A stretch of 64,000 nucleotides of DNA, taken from assembly GCA_029260795.1 (NCBI GenBank), contig JAJDCO010000054.1, positions 87,255 to 151,254 of the forward strand, in the 5' to 3' direction. Source of the stretch: Planctomycetota bacterium. Its GTDB lineage: Bacteria > Planctomycetota > OFTM77. Below the pieces are notes generated by a model. That model saw only the letters and a list, made by a program, of their open reading frames with translations, ran no database searches and was not told the DNA's origin. How positions within the stretch are numbered: the first letter of the stretch is position 1; each line of letters begins with the position of its first letter. Both the position numbers and the translations under genes were made by a program. This document shows positions 37,746 to 46,092 of this stretch, one piece after another.

Positions 37746-38057
37746 TCAGCGCCAGAAATCGGGATGGTCCTCAGGCCGAGGGGGCTCGTCGTCTTCGCTC
37801 GAGTCCTGGATGCGTTGGTCGAACTCTTCACGCGCCTGACTCTTCTTGTCGCGTTGATTCTGAACGAGATCGGCGAGGCTCGGTGGCTCCGGCTTGGCCT
37901 TCTTGGCCTCCTCGAAGGGATCATGGGCGGTTCGACGCACGATGATCCGGTCACCCTCGGCGACCATCTCGATCCAGGAGCCCTCGAGCAGCCCGGTCGC
38001 TTCGAGGAGCTCGGCCGGCAGCACGATCTCACCGCCAGCGCCGACACGCGTTTTCAT
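37746..38057 (-). CDS. AbrB/MazE-type (SpoVT-AbrB) protein with a charged tail
   Basis: 103 aa, GGAGAG before ATG 38057. Residues 1-45 form a swapped-hairpin domain: VGAGGEIVLPAELLEATGLLEGSWIEM...IIVRR. Such domains bind DNA as dimers, as antitoxins or regulators. The rest is a highly charged helix (PEPPSLADLVQNQRDKK, REEFDQRIQDSSEDDEPP). No toxin gene follows; the next gene is a Nudix hydrolase. So it may regulate its own operon or act as a partner-binding protein. Family call firm, role open. Confidence 0.75.
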   Translation of the reverse strand: MKTRVGAGGEIVLPAELLEATGLLEGSWIEMVAEGDRIIVRRTAHDPFEEAKKAKPEPPSLADLVQNQRDKKSQAREEFDQRIQDSSEDDEPPRPEDHPDFWR

Positions 38058-38275
38058 GGTCTCTCCTCTTGGACGACACTCGGGACCGCCGAGAACACCG
38101 GAACCGACGCGGTGGCTTCGAGCCGCGATCGACCCGGGCGGCCATCTTAGGAGACGGCTCCGAGGAGTGCCAGGGCTCGTGAGCGGGCGCGAGACCTTGA
38201 ATCCCCCACCTCAAAAAGGGACGATCTGCGACTTCACCTACAAATGAACGGTCCCGACCGATATCACTCGATTCC

Positions 38276-38292
38276 AGGAGGATCCTCCCATC
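38276..38292 (+). promoter_or_regulatory. Shine-Dalgarno sequence in a perfect palindrome before an ATC start
   Basis: AGGAGG (38276-38281) lies 8 nt before the ATC at 38290, ideal spacing. The bases 38277-38288, GGAGGATCCTCC, are a perfect palindrome, so the ribosome-binding site could pair with CCTCC through a 4-bp stem and GATC loop. No ATG, GTG or TTG lies in frame between the TGA at 38245 and 38290. Confidence 0.7.
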
Positions 38293-39321
38293 GCTACCTC
38301 GAACACGGAGCTGGCCAAGATCGCCCAGTCCCTCGTTGCCCCGGGTAAGGGCATTCTCGCCGCCGACGAGAGCTCGCCGACGATCAAGAAGCGCTTCGAC
38401 TCCATCGGTGTGGACTCGACCGAAGACACCCGTCGTACGTATCGCGAAATGCTCTTCACGACTCAAGGTGCGAACGAGTTCGTCAGCGGGGTCATCCTCT
38501 ACGATGAGACGATCCGACAGAACGCCTCGAACGGCAAGCCGCTGCGCGACCTCTTGACGAAGCAGGGCATTCACCCGGGCATCAAGGTCGACATGGGCGC
38601 GAAGGCCTTGGCCGGTGCCGAGTCTGAGAAGGTCACCGAAGGCCTCGACGGCCTGCGGGAGCGCCTGGCCGAGTACCACGACCTGGGCGCGAAGTTCGCG
38701 AAGTGGCGCGCCGTGATCAGCATTACGGATACGCTACCCAGCCGCTACTGCCTCGAGACGAACGCGCACGCACTCGCTCGGTATGCGGCCTTGTGTCAGG
38801 AGCAGGGCCTGGTGCCGATCGTCGAGCCCGAGGTCCTCATGGACGGCTCCCACACGATCGAGCGCTGTGAGATCGTCACGACCGAGACGCTGCATCTCGT
38901 GTTCGACGAGCTCCGTCGGCAGCATGTCTCCCTCGAGGGCATGCTGCTCAAGCCGAACATGGTCCTCTCGGGCTCCGAGTGCAAGCAGCAGGCGCCCGTG
39001 AAGGCGGTGGCCGAAGCGACCATTCGCTGCTTCAACCGTACCGTTCCCGCCGCGGTGCCCGGGATCGTCTTCCTCTCGGGTGGTCAGAGCGACAAGCTGG
39101 CGACCGCACACCTCAATGCCATGAACCAGCTCGGCGGGTTCCCGTGGCAGATGAGCTTCTCGTACGGACGCGCGCTCCAGGCGCCGGCCCTCAAGGCCTG
39201 GGGTGGTAAGCCCGACTCCCTCGATGCTGGCCAACGCGCCTACTACCATCGCGCCAAGTGCAATGGAGCCGCACGCTCCGGCAGCTACTCCGACGCTATG
39301 GAGAAGGAAGCCGTCGCCTGA
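38290..39321 (+). CDS. Class I fructose-bisphosphate aldolase (apparent ATC start)
   Basis: 343 aa if translated from ATC 38290. Seen: VAPGKGILAADESSPTIKKR (Asp 26), FVSGVILYDETIRQ, FAKWRAVISI (Lys 138), GMLLKPNMV (Schiff-base Lys 221) and VFLSGGQSDKLATAHLNAMN (phosphate loop), that is, all class I aldolase active-site parts. It splits fructose-1,6-bisphosphate in glycolysis and gluconeogenesis without metal. The next in-frame canonical start, GTG 38410, would remove the first 40 residues including Asp 26, which is not credible. An ideal Shine-Dalgarno sequence supports ATC, or an ATG misread as ATC. Confidence 0.9.
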   Translation: MATSNTELAKIAQSLVAPGKGILAADESSPTIKKRFDSIGVDSTEDTRRTYREMLFTTQGANEFVSGVILYDETIRQNASNGKPLRDLLTKQGIHPGIKVDMGAKALAGAESEKVTEGLDGLRERLAEYHDLGAKFAKWRAVISITDTLPSRYCLETNAHALARYAALCQEQGLVPIVEPEVLMDGSHTIERCEIVTTETLHLVFDELRRQHVSLEGMLLKPNMVLSGSECKQQAPVKAVAEATIRCFNRTVPAAVPGIVFLSGGQSDKLATAHLNAMNQLGGFPWQMSFSYGRALQAPALKAWGGKPDSLDAGQRAYYHRAKCNGAARSGSYSDAMEKEAVA

Positions 39322-39413
39322 CGCTCACGATTCCTCGGTCGATGATCGAGCTCGCCTCGGTCATCGACCATCGCCTCTCGCCGTCGCCACTGACCCGACG
39401 GCCGAGAATCGAC

Positions 39414-39701
39414 TCAGCGCGGTGCCGAGCGCTCGAGCGAAGCCTCGACGTCGCTCACGATCATGCCGGGTGAGTAGGCTTGAACCCGCTCCCCGATGAA
39501 ATGCACCAGCCGCGTCTCGCCGAAGAAGGGCCGAAAGACCCACCACGTCTCGTGGCCGCCCTCATAGAAGAAGACCTCGTCGGGATCTCCGAGCTTCAAG
39601 CGAACGTCTTGCGGTGTCTCACCGGGCTGGACCGTTTGGACAGTCGCACATCCGATGCAGAGTCCGGCGACGAGCAGGCAGAGGGTGAGTCGAGTGAGCA
39701 T
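39414..39701 (-). CDS. Small lipoprotein, SmpA/BamE-like
   Basis: 95 aa. Lipoprotein signal MLTRLTLCLLVAGLCIGC (lipobox CIGC). The mature part has the pattern TPQDVRLKLGDPDEVFFYEGGHETWWV, close to the GMTxxEVxxxLGxPxxxxxxxGxxxWxY hairpin of SmpA/OmlA/BamE proteins, which act at the outer membrane in beta-barrel assembly. It is shorter than E. coli BamE and not in a bam context, so only the fold is claimed. Converges with the aldolase gene. Confidence 0.65.
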   Translation of the reverse strand: MLTRLTLCLLVAGLCIGCATVQTVQPGETPQDVRLKLGDPDEVFFYEGGHETWWVFRPFFGETRLVHFIGERVQAYSPGMIVSDVEASLERSAPR

Positions 39702-40266
39702 ATCAGAGGTGTCCTCCGGACCCCGGCTGGCAGCGACGGCCAGAGTCCGGTACCCGACGAACGGGGCACAGGATCTCGCACGACGACGAGAGCAAGGCTC
39801 AGGGCTTTGAGATCAGGGCTGGGAGAAGGCCAATCCCGGCAGGGACGGCCCAGGCCCCCGGGCTGGGGGCGGCAGGAGATTCTAGTTAACAGACGGACCC
39901 GGGTGGCCGTTTGTTCCCGATCGGGCCGGCTCGAGTGCCGGAAGATCGGATGCAGCCGGACCTCAGACCTCAAGCCTGCTCAGTAAACTACCACGCCTGA
40001 GTGTCTCACCTCACGTTGACACAGAGGGATGTGAGATGACCGAAGCGATCGGAAGACACACCTGCGCAAGTGGCTTGGCTTATGCAAGCAGGAGCGATCC
40101 TGCCGCAACGCGGCGGGTCGGACCGATCGCCTGGACGGATCGCATGCTGGATGAACCTCAAGTGAGGGGCGAAGAGATCTCCCTTCGCGAGTCTCGGGCT
40201 CTTCTCCTTGGAAGTGGCCCGGGATCAAAGACACCAGTCCACACTGTGGTAAGACCACCAACCGGA
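39702..40266. other. Gene-free region upstream of the group II intron domains
   Basis: No credible gene on either strand up to the intron domain V at 40267. Possible elements: TTGACA at 40017-40022 and small dyads. If the intron is not truncated, its domain I-IV RNA would lie here; no reverse transcriptase motif (such as YADD) is found in any frame and no clear GTGCG 5' end is seen. Confidence 0.5.
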
Positions 40267-40342
40267 GAGCCGGATGCGGGAGATCCGCACGTCCGGTTCG
40301 GAGGGAGGGGAGCCCGGGATAACCGGGCTTCCCTACCCCTAT
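40267..40342 (+). ncRNA. Group II intron domains V and VI (orphan 3' end)
   Basis: Domain V: GAGCCGGA (40267-40274) pairs with TCCGGTTC (40292-40299), giving the AGC catalytic triad opposite GUU. A 2-nt CG bulge (40290-40291) follows, then a distal TGCGG/CCGCA stem with a GAGA-type loop. Domain VI: GGGAGCCCGG (40308-40317) with CCGGGCTTCCC (40323-40333), one bulge, then TACCCCTAT with an A at 40335 placed seven bases before the predicted 3' end (40342), as for a branch point and AY end. The shape fits bacterial introns, perhaps class C. No intron-encoded protein is present, so it is truncated or depends on a protein made elsewhere. Confidence 0.75.
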
Positions 40343-40590
40343 CAGGGAAGACGCCCCCGAAAGTGACCGGAGTGCGTCCGCGCAGCGCAGCCGACGACGT
40401 CTTTCGAATTCACACAGGTCGTCGCGGCGAAGCGGAGCTGACGCCCGGGACAAGAGCCGGCGAGCCGCCCGCGGTCCCAGGGAAGACGCCTTCGAGGCTG
40501 GCCGAGGTCGGCAGGCGAGCGAGCCGGCGAGGGGACTGCGGGACCCCGCGTCTGGCACTTTGCTCCGCCCATCTTCTGCCAGGGTGGGGC

Positions 40591-41271
40591 TCAGCCCAGG
40601 TGAGCTCCCAGGAATGCGAGCGTCCTCTTCCAAGCCCGATCGGCTGCCTCGGCCTGATAGACCTCGGGGCGCCTATCGTTGAAGAACGCATGGTCGCAGC
40701 CGGCGTAGACCTCGATCTCGGCCTGCTTTCCGAGCTGCTTCAACCGGTCGACGAGCTCCTGCCCGGCCTTCGGAGTGACGAACTCGTCCTTCTCCGCGAA
40801 GTGTCCGAGAAACGCGCCGGCCAAGCCTTCGAGCCGCGGCTCGACCTTGGGATGGATCCCGTAGAAGTCGACGCAAGCGCCGATGGCCTCGTTCTCGGTC
40901 GCCGCGTACAAGGCGAGCTGGCCCCCCATGCAGAATCCCACGCAGCCGACGTGATCGCCCTGAGTCTCCGGGCGCGCCGCGAGGTACGTCACGGCGCCGG
41001 CGAGATCCCGGGAAGTCTGATCGATTTCGAGCGCCATCATCAAACGACCCGCGTCATCGGGATGGCTCGCCGACTCGCCGTGGTAGAGGTCCGGGGCGAG
41101 CGCGACGAAGCCTTCACCGGCGAATCGATCGCAGACTTCCTTGATGTGGTCATGGAGGCCCCACCACTCCTGCAAGACGATGACGCCGGGGCCCGATCCC
41201 GATGTCGGGAGTGACAAGTATCCCTGAGTCGCTCCCCCGTTGCTGGGAAACTGCACGATCTCGCCGTTCAT
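40591..41271 (-). CDS. Dienelactone hydrolase family protein
   Basis: 226 aa, the usual length. Seen: GVIVLQEWWGLHDHIKEVCDRFA (Glu in QEWWGL), APDLYHG, VGCVGFCMGGQLAL (nucleophile Cys in GFCMGG), HFAEKDEFV (Asp) and YAGCDHAFFND (His): the full Cys-Asp-His triad of dienelactone hydrolase. It opens lactone rings in aromatic catabolism, but many homologues have other ester substrates. No signal peptide. No other catabolic genes adjoin; the BoxB-like oxygenase is 7 kb away. The intron 3' end lies antisense beyond its stop. Confidence 0.9.
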   Translation of the reverse strand: MNGEIVQFPSNGGATQGYLSLPTSGSGPGVIVLQEWWGLHDHIKEVCDRFAGEGFVALAPDLYHGESASHPDDAGRLMMALEIDQTSRDLAGAVTYLAARPETQGDHVGCVGFCMGGQLALYAATENEAIGACVDFYGIHPKVEPRLEGLAGAFLGHFAEKDEFVTPKAGQELVDRLKQLGKQAEIEVYAGCDHAFFNDRRPEVYQAEAADRAWKRTLAFLGAHLG

Positions 41272-41421
41272 GAATCCTCCTCGTCATTCGCCAAGTGCTC
41301 AGCTCGCCGACAGGATACCTGACCGAAGAGGGCGTCCGCGAGCGCGAGCGTCAGAGCGAAACAAGACGACCCGGTGAACCGCTCGAGCCGGGGACCCACT
41401 CAGCCCCCGACTCGTGAACGC

Positions 41422-42825
41422 TCACCACTTCTTCACCTTCTTGAGGAAGTGGGCGAGCTCGTCGTACTGCCCGCCTTCATTCGAGTAGCGGGCGAAGTTG
41501 CGTGCCGTGGCTAACCAACTCGCAGCCGAGATCTCCATGTTCTGGAGCACTCGATCGAAGTCTTCAGGACGGATCGGGTGAACGCTTCCGGTCTCGAGCG
41601 ATTGCGCCAGGGCCCGCTCCGCCGCTCGCTCACAGAGCTCATTCAGGTCAGCGCCCGTCATCAGTGCCGTGCGCGCCGCGAGCGAAGCCGGGTCGATGGC
41701 ATCTCCACCCGGGAGCTTCCCGAGTCGACGTCTCAGGATCTCTGCGCGGGCGGCCTCGTCGGGTGGCGGCACGAACAGCACGCGATCGAAACGACCCGGA
41801 CGCCGAAACGCGGCGTCGACACTCCACGGCTCGTTGGTCGCCGCAAAGAGCAAGATCTCCTCATTGCGACCCGCCATCCCGTCCATCTCCTGCAGGAGCT
41901 GATCGACGAGCGTGCGCCAGAACTGAGAGTTGGAACGCCCCCGGGCCGAGCCCAACGCGTCGAACTCATCGAAGAAGAGCACGGTGGGAGTCTGGCGTCG
42001 CGCCTCCTCAAAGAGGCCGTGAATCATCTTCTCACTCTCGCCCCAGTACTTGTCGAGAATCTCCGAGATCCCGATCGAGAGAAAGCGAGCCTGGCACTCG
42101 CCGGCGGTTGCTCGGGCGATGTACGTCTTGCCGCAGCCGGGTGGACCGTAGAGGAGGATTCCACCGCCGGCCTGACGCGCGAATGCCCGATAGACCTCGG
42201 GGCTCTGGAAGGGAGCAATGATCCGCAGGCGGATCTGATTCTTGACCGTGTCGAGCCCGACCACGTCTTCGAAGCTCACCTTCAGGTCGCCCCAATCGAA
42301 CTGCTGCGCCCAAGCGTCGGCGTCCGCCGCGTCGTCTTCGACGGCCGCCAGGCGTGGATCCTCGGGCTCGGCTCGGGCGGGTGGCGTGCTCCCGACCGTC
42401 TCCATCGGACCGCCGGCAGCCAATCGCTTCCGAGCCTCCTCCAGCTCCTTGGTATCGAGGTCGGGGTGATCCGAGCGCAGACGATCGAGCTGCTGCCGGG
42501 CACCGGCAACGTCGCCCCGCGCCAGATGGATCCGGACGAGCTCCCCTCGCAGGTCGGCGTCGTCCTGTGTCTCCAGCGCCCGCTCGACACGGATGAGCGC
42601 CTCGGACAGCTGACCGGACTCGCGGAGCAGCGCGACGAGCTGACGGAGCGGGACGAGAGAGCCGGGCTCGATCTCCAGCACCGTGCGCAAACCTCGCATG
42701 GCCTCGTCGGTCTGGCCCAGCTCTGCCCAAAGCTCGGCGCAGTGCATCCACAGCGGCGCATTTCGGGGATCGTTCTCGAGGGCCTTTTGCAGCGCTTCGA
42801 GCGCGGCGCGCTTGCTGTCACTCAT
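41422..42825 (-). CDS. AAA+ ATPase with N-terminal TPR domain
   Basis: 467 aa from ATG 42825, which overlaps the upstream TGA as ATGA. Residues 1-135 are TPR helices; 180-205 (WGDLKVSFEDVVGLDTVKNQIR) is the typical lead-in to a Vps4/katanin/spastin-like AAA module. Walker A GPPGCGKT (227-234), pore-loop KYWGESEK, Walker B VLFFDEFDAL, and the arginine-finger/sensor motif FRRPGRFDRVLFVPPPD are present. A short C-terminal helix ends LAHFLKKVKKW. Inferred: an ATP-driven unfoldase or disassembly factor with clients bound by TPRs. Last gene of the membrane-TPR-ATPase operon. Confidence 0.88.
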   Translation of the reverse strand: MSDSKRAALEALQKALENDPRNAPLWMHCAELWAELGQTDEAMRGLRTVLEIEPGSLVPLRQLVALLRESGQLSEALIRVERALETQDDADLRGELVRIHLARGDVAGARQQLDRLRSDHPDLDTKELEEARKRLAAGGPMETVGSTPPARAEPEDPRLAAVEDDAADADAWAQQFDWGDLKVSFEDVVGLDTVKNQIRLRIIAPFQSPEVYRAFARQAGGGILLYGPPGCGKTYIARATAGECQARFLSIGISEILDKYWGESEKMIHGLFEEARRQTPTVLFFDEFDALGSARGRSNSQFWRTLVDQLLQEMDGMAGRNEEILLFAATNEPWSVDAAFRRPGRFDRVLFVPPPDEAARAEILRRRLGKLPGGDAIDPASLAARTALMTGADLNELCERAAERALAQSLETGSVHPIRPEDFDRVLQNMEISAASWLATARNFARYSNEGGQYDELAHFLKKVKKW

Positions 42826-43727
42826 CGGGTTGGCCTGATTCGAATCCACAGGGAGGTCAAGGGCTCGGCAATCCAGGTATAGAGACAGAAGCCCACGTAG
42901 GAATAGAGCAAGATCGACGCCAGTCGATCGACACCCAACGCAGGCAGCACGACCAAGCAAAGAAGGAGCATCCCACCCCAGATCGCGAACTGTCGTCCGG
43001 GGAGCCGCTGCGTGAGGAGGCTCGAGTAGTACATCGGAAGGTAGAGCCAACGACAAGCGCGGTCGGCAGCCAGATAGGCGCTGACGGTTCCTTCGTCGCT
43101 CGGATCGAGACGCACCGCCTCACGGAGGTGCCGGCGAGCCAGGAACGGATGGCCGGCCTGCAGGTACGAGATGCCGAGGTTGAGATGACTGCGATCGTCA
43201 TCGGCTGCCAGCCCGACGCTGCGTCGCCCATGATCGAGCGAGGCCGCCCGGCGGTTCTTCTCGGCCAGGATGCGGGCGAGCAGGCCGTGCGCGCCGCTGC
43301 TCTCGGCATTCAGATTCAAGGCGCGTCGCACGAGCTTCTCGGCCTTCTCGAGATGTCCCGCGACGAACATGAGGTGGCCGTAGAGAAGGAAGGCACGGCT
43401 GTCGGTCGAGTCGATCCGAAGTGCCTCGAGCAGGTGCTCCTCGGCTCTCCGATTCTCGCCGAGCTGCATGACGGCCGCTGCCAGCACGCAATGCGCGTCG
43501 GCCTCCTCAGGATCAGCCGCCAGGGCGGTCTCGGCCTCTTCGACGGCCCCCTTCCATTCCTCTCGGCCCAGGCGGCAGCGAGCCATGAGCACATGCAAGG
43601 TGGCGGATGAATGGCCGGCTGCCATGAGCGCCTGGACCTCGCGCTCGGCGAGCGACCACTGCTCGATGTCGATCAAGTGCTCGATCTTGTGAAGGGCGCT
43701 CGGCTGCGACTCAGGATGCTCGTTCAT
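42822..43727 (-). CDS. TPR protein with two C-terminal membrane helices
   Basis: 301 aa. Residues 10-230 are five or six TPRs (AHCVLAAAVMQLGENRRAEEHLLEAL, SHLNLGISYLQAGHPFLARRHLREAVRL). The C-terminus has hydrophobic helices FAIWGGMLLLCLVVLPAL and LASILLYSYVGFCLYTW, so the TPRs are held at the membrane. It is followed with a 4-nt overlap by the AAA+ ATPase and preceded 13 nt by a four-helix membrane protein. Inferred membrane adaptor for the ATPase. Confidence 0.8.
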   Translation of the reverse strand: MNEHPESQPSALHKIEHLIDIEQWSLAEREVQALMAAGHSSATLHVLMARCRLGREEWKGAVEEAETALAADPEEADAHCVLAAAVMQLGENRRAEEHLLEALRIDSTDSRAFLLYGHLMFVAGHLEKAEKLVRRALNLNAESSGAHGLLARILAEKNRRAASLDHGRRSVGLAADDDRSHLNLGISYLQAGHPFLARRHLREAVRLDPSDEGTVSAYLAADRACRWLYLPMYYSSLLTQRLPGRQFAIWGGMLLLCLVVLPALGVDRLASILLYSYVGFCLYTWIAEPLTSLWIRIRPTR

Positions 43728-43740
43728 GCGATCAATGATC

Positions 43741-44235
43741 TCACGCCGGCTTCAGGATCGCGATGCCGATCAAACCGAGCAGTAGGCTGATCCCTCCACC
43801 GACCAAGAAGGCGATCAGCGCCGGCATGAACAAGCGCCCCATCTCCTGACCGGTTGCCACGGCGAGTCGGAATCGACGACGCTGCTGAAGTGCAATGGCA
43901 CCCGTCACGAGAATGGCGAAGACGCGGTGCGCGGTCCGTGACCAGAGCTTGTCGTCGTCGTCCAACTCCCACCCTCTCGCCTCGAGAAACATCAGGCTCG
44001 AGATCACGACGCCGAGGCTGAGCAAGATGATGAGAGCCAATGTCGGGGCCACTCGCTGCTGCCACCCGAGCCGCCGGTAGTTGAGTGCCGCCAGAGCGCC
44101 CCCGACCGGCAGGCCAAAGAAGAACGACAGCAGGACGAGGTGGACGGGATTCCACGGCGCCGCGAATCCAACGGCGTCGTCGGCCTCGGTCAGCGTGGGC
44201 TGGAGGAGCCCATCCTCGAGTGGTTCCATGGGCAT
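43741..44235 (-). CDS. Four-helix membrane protein of unknown function
   Basis: 164 aa (ATG 44235; an ATG two codons later is possible). Hydrophobic segments at about 31-48 (LVLLSFFFGLPVGGALAA), 62-83 (PTLALIILLSLGVVISSLMFL), 104-118 and 138-160 (ALIAFLVGGGISLLLGLIGIAIL). No family recognised. First gene of the operon with the TPR membrane protein and the AAA+ ATPase, so it may form the membrane base of that system. Confidence 0.7.
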   Translation of the reverse strand: MPMEPLEDGLLQPTLTEADDAVGFAAPWNPVHLVLLSFFFGLPVGGALAALNYRRLGWQQRVAPTLALIILLSLGVVISSLMFLEARGWELDDDDKLWSRTAHRVFAILVTGAIALQQRRRFRLAVATGQEMGRLFMPALIAFLVGGGISLLLGLIGIAILKPA

Positions 44236-44480
44236 TCTGCAATGAACCTCGCACGGGATCGGAGCGAATCAACGGGGTGGTCGATTCTAGCGGCAAGGAG
44301 TGTCTGACGGCAGTGGCGAAGCGCCGGAACGCTCAGCGGATCGGCGAACGACGTCGTCGTCCGGATGTCGTTCCCGCCACCGCGCGCTCTCCGGAATGGG
44401 CCATCGACTCGAGGTGGAGACCGAGATCCCGGGTGCTGTCGAAGCAGACCTCGGGGGTCGCTCCGATCTCGGTCACGAGC

Positions 44481-44945
44481 TCAATCCGCGGCATCGCCGT
44501 CCGGGCCACCCGGTCGGTGCAAGCGCTGGAGCTCGAACCCGGTCGCCTCGTGAACCTTCGCGCCGATCGGCTCGAACCCACACTTCGCATAGAACGCCCG
44601 CCCGATCGCGTTGTCGGTGAAGACCTCGACAAACAGCTCGCCCCGGAGCTCCTGGGCCTTTTCCATGAGAGCTCGGCCAGTCCCCGTCCCATGCTGAGCG
44701 GGATGCACGAAGATCGCGCCGATCTCGTTGCCCATGAGCGCCACGAACCCGACGACTCGCCCCTCGGTCTCGGCCACCCAGGTCTCGGTGTTGGGCAAGT
44801 AGACGTCGGCGATGTTCTTTCTCTCTTGGGCGAGGAACGCCTCGCTCAAGAAAGGATGCGCGGCCTCGGACGCAGCCGACCAAGAGTCCAACAAGTCGTT
44901 CAGGTCATCGTCTCGGTACTCGCGGATCACATTCTCGCCCTGCAC
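44481..44945 (-). CDS. GNAT-family N-acetyltransferase
   Basis: 154 aa from GTG 44945, 13 nt after the upstream stop with GAGGGG in front; an in-frame GTG at 44984 would overlap that gene. Seen: NVIREYRDDDLNDLLDSW, WVAETEGRVVGFVALMGNEIGAIFVHPAQHGTGTGRALMEKAQ (acetyl-CoA-binding motif A, QHGTGTGRAL) and AFYAKCGFEPIG (motif B). It acetylates an amine on an unknown substrate. Resembles E. coli YjaB-type enzymes. Last gene of a three-gene unit with two small membrane proteins. Confidence 0.88.
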   Translation of the reverse strand: MQGENVIREYRDDDLNDLLDSWSAASEAAHPFLSEAFLAQERKNIADVYLPNTETWVAETEGRVVGFVALMGNEIGAIFVHPAQHGTGTGRALMEKAQELRGELFVEVFTDNAIGRAFYAKCGFEPIGAKVHEATGFELQRLHRPGGPDGDAAD

Positions 44946-44958
44946 GACAGTCGTCCCC

Positions 44959-45210
44959 TCAGTCGGATTCGTTGGTCGACCCACGATCGGCTTCCGTCAG
45001 GCGGTCTCGCACGATCTCTTCCAGCATCTCGATGCGCTTCCAGAGGGAGAGCTGCACCATGGCCGCAAAGAAGAAGCACATCGGCAGGAAGCTGTAGAAC
45101 GCCGGGTCTCCGGCTCCATTGGGCAAGAACATCTTCAGAAGAGACAACCCGGCACAGAAGATCGCCGGGATCCAGATCGGTGCCTTCGAAATCCCGCTCG
45201 GGCCGTTCAT
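44959..45210 (-). CDS. Small two-helix membrane protein
   Basis: 83 aa. Hydrophobic segments APIWIPAIFCAGLSLLKMFL and FYSFLPMCFFFAAMVQLSLW, then a charged tail (KRIEMLEEIVRDRLTEADRG). Starts at ATG 45210, which overlaps the stop of the preceding gene as ATGA. Unknown function; the coupling to a larger membrane protein suggests a joint complex. Confidence 0.65.
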   Translation of the reverse strand: MNGPSGISKAPIWIPAIFCAGLSLLKMFLPNGAGDPAFYSFLPMCFFFAAMVQLSLWKRIEMLEEIVRDRLTEADRGSTNESD

Positions 45211-45605
45211 ACGTGCTCCCCAGTCACTCTCGCGCGTCGCCAGCGGAGAAAGAGCTCGGCGCCGAGCAGGATCGCGACGATCAGCGATTCCGCCGCCAAG
45301 ACGTCGAACCACTCCGGGCCGGCGACCTTGCCCATGACCATTAATGCCGTCGTTTCGACGACGACCAGGACCGACATGATCGCGGCCGCCGTTCGCCGCG
45401 GGGGTCGCGCGATCGCCGTGGCCGTGATCGCAACCAGAGCAGCCGCGAGGGCCGTGAGCGCGCCGGCGATGGCGAGGACGCCCGCGGTGCTCTGGTACCA
45501 GCCGACGCCTCCGAACCAGGTCTCCTGAACGAGCGTGATGAGCGCCACCATCACCGCGTAGCCACACACGACGCCCAGCGCCGTTCTCAGGTTCTGGAAC
45601 AACAT
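45207..45605 (-). CDS. Four-helix membrane protein of unknown function
   Basis: 132 aa, GGAGG 7 nt before ATG 45605. Helices at about 8-26 (ALGVVCGYAVMVALITLV), 41-65 (AGVLAIAGALTALAAALVAITATAI), 73-90 and 106-120. No family recognised. Head of the unit with the small two-helix protein and the acetyltransferase. Confidence 0.65.
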   Translation of the reverse strand: MLFQNLRTALGVVCGYAVMVALITLVQETWFGGVGWYQSTAGVLAIAGALTALAAALVAITATAIARPPRRTAAAIMSVLVVVETTALMVMGKVAGPEWFDVLAAESLIVAILLGAELFLRWRRARVTGEHV

Positions 45606-45833
45606 CCGAGTCCTCCGCTGGAGATCGGGACGATTCTGTCGACAACCGTCGAGGTGTCCAGACCCTCGAGCCTCCCGGTTCTTTCGATCTCAGTCCCTCA
45701 AGCCGAGAACGACCGCGCGGCAAGGACTCGAGAGCTTCACGCCTTCGACAGGATCTTCGCCCGGAGACTACCATCGCTTCCGACACGGCTCGACCGCCCA
45801 TTCACCGAGAGCCCCGACCGGAAAGGACTCGCG

Positions 45834-46076
45834 ATGCTCGAACGAATACGCGCTGGACGCACCGATCTGGTCTTCGAGGCCCTCGCCGCGGGGCTTCCCG
45901 CAAGCACGGCCGACGACGCAGGCGTCTCATTGATCCGCTGGTGCGCGTACTACGGTGACGTCAGCGCGATCCGTCCCCTTCTCGCCCACGGCGAGTCGCC
46001 TGCGGATCATGGACGAGGTCGGAGTGCGAGGGAGCGGTTCCAGCGCGGGCGCCCACATGGGCCGTCGACGCCCTGA
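45834..46076 (+). pseudogene. Truncated ankyrin-repeat protein
   Basis: 80 aa from ATG 45834 with AAAGGA in front. Residues 1-55 look like the start of an ankyrin protein: LERIRAGRTDLVFEALAAG, then GVSLIRWCAYYGDVSAIRPLLAHGES. After that the homology stops and the frame reads Arg/Gly/Ser-rich sequence to a TGA at 46076; no ankyrin continuation is seen in other frames. A MITE-like element begins 17 nt later, so deletion or insertion damage is likely. Alternatively a very short ankyrin protein still made. Confidence 0.5.
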
Positions 46077-46092
46077 GGCTCTCGGCCCCGAA

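Noticed and set aside
37746..38057. Toxin-antitoxin module headed by the AbrB-like protein
   Set aside because: The following genes are a Nudix hydrolase and YjbQ, with no toxin-like gene in either direction.
39702..40266. Group II intron reverse transcriptase upstream of domain V
   Set aside because: No frame on the plus strand shows YADD, the maturase domain or a zinc-finger HNH motif.
40036..41214. Long plus-strand frame running through the group II intron and opposite the dienelactone hydrolase
   Set aside because: The part over the intron only reads RNA structure (a known source of spurious proteins) and the rest is antisense to a clear enzyme gene.
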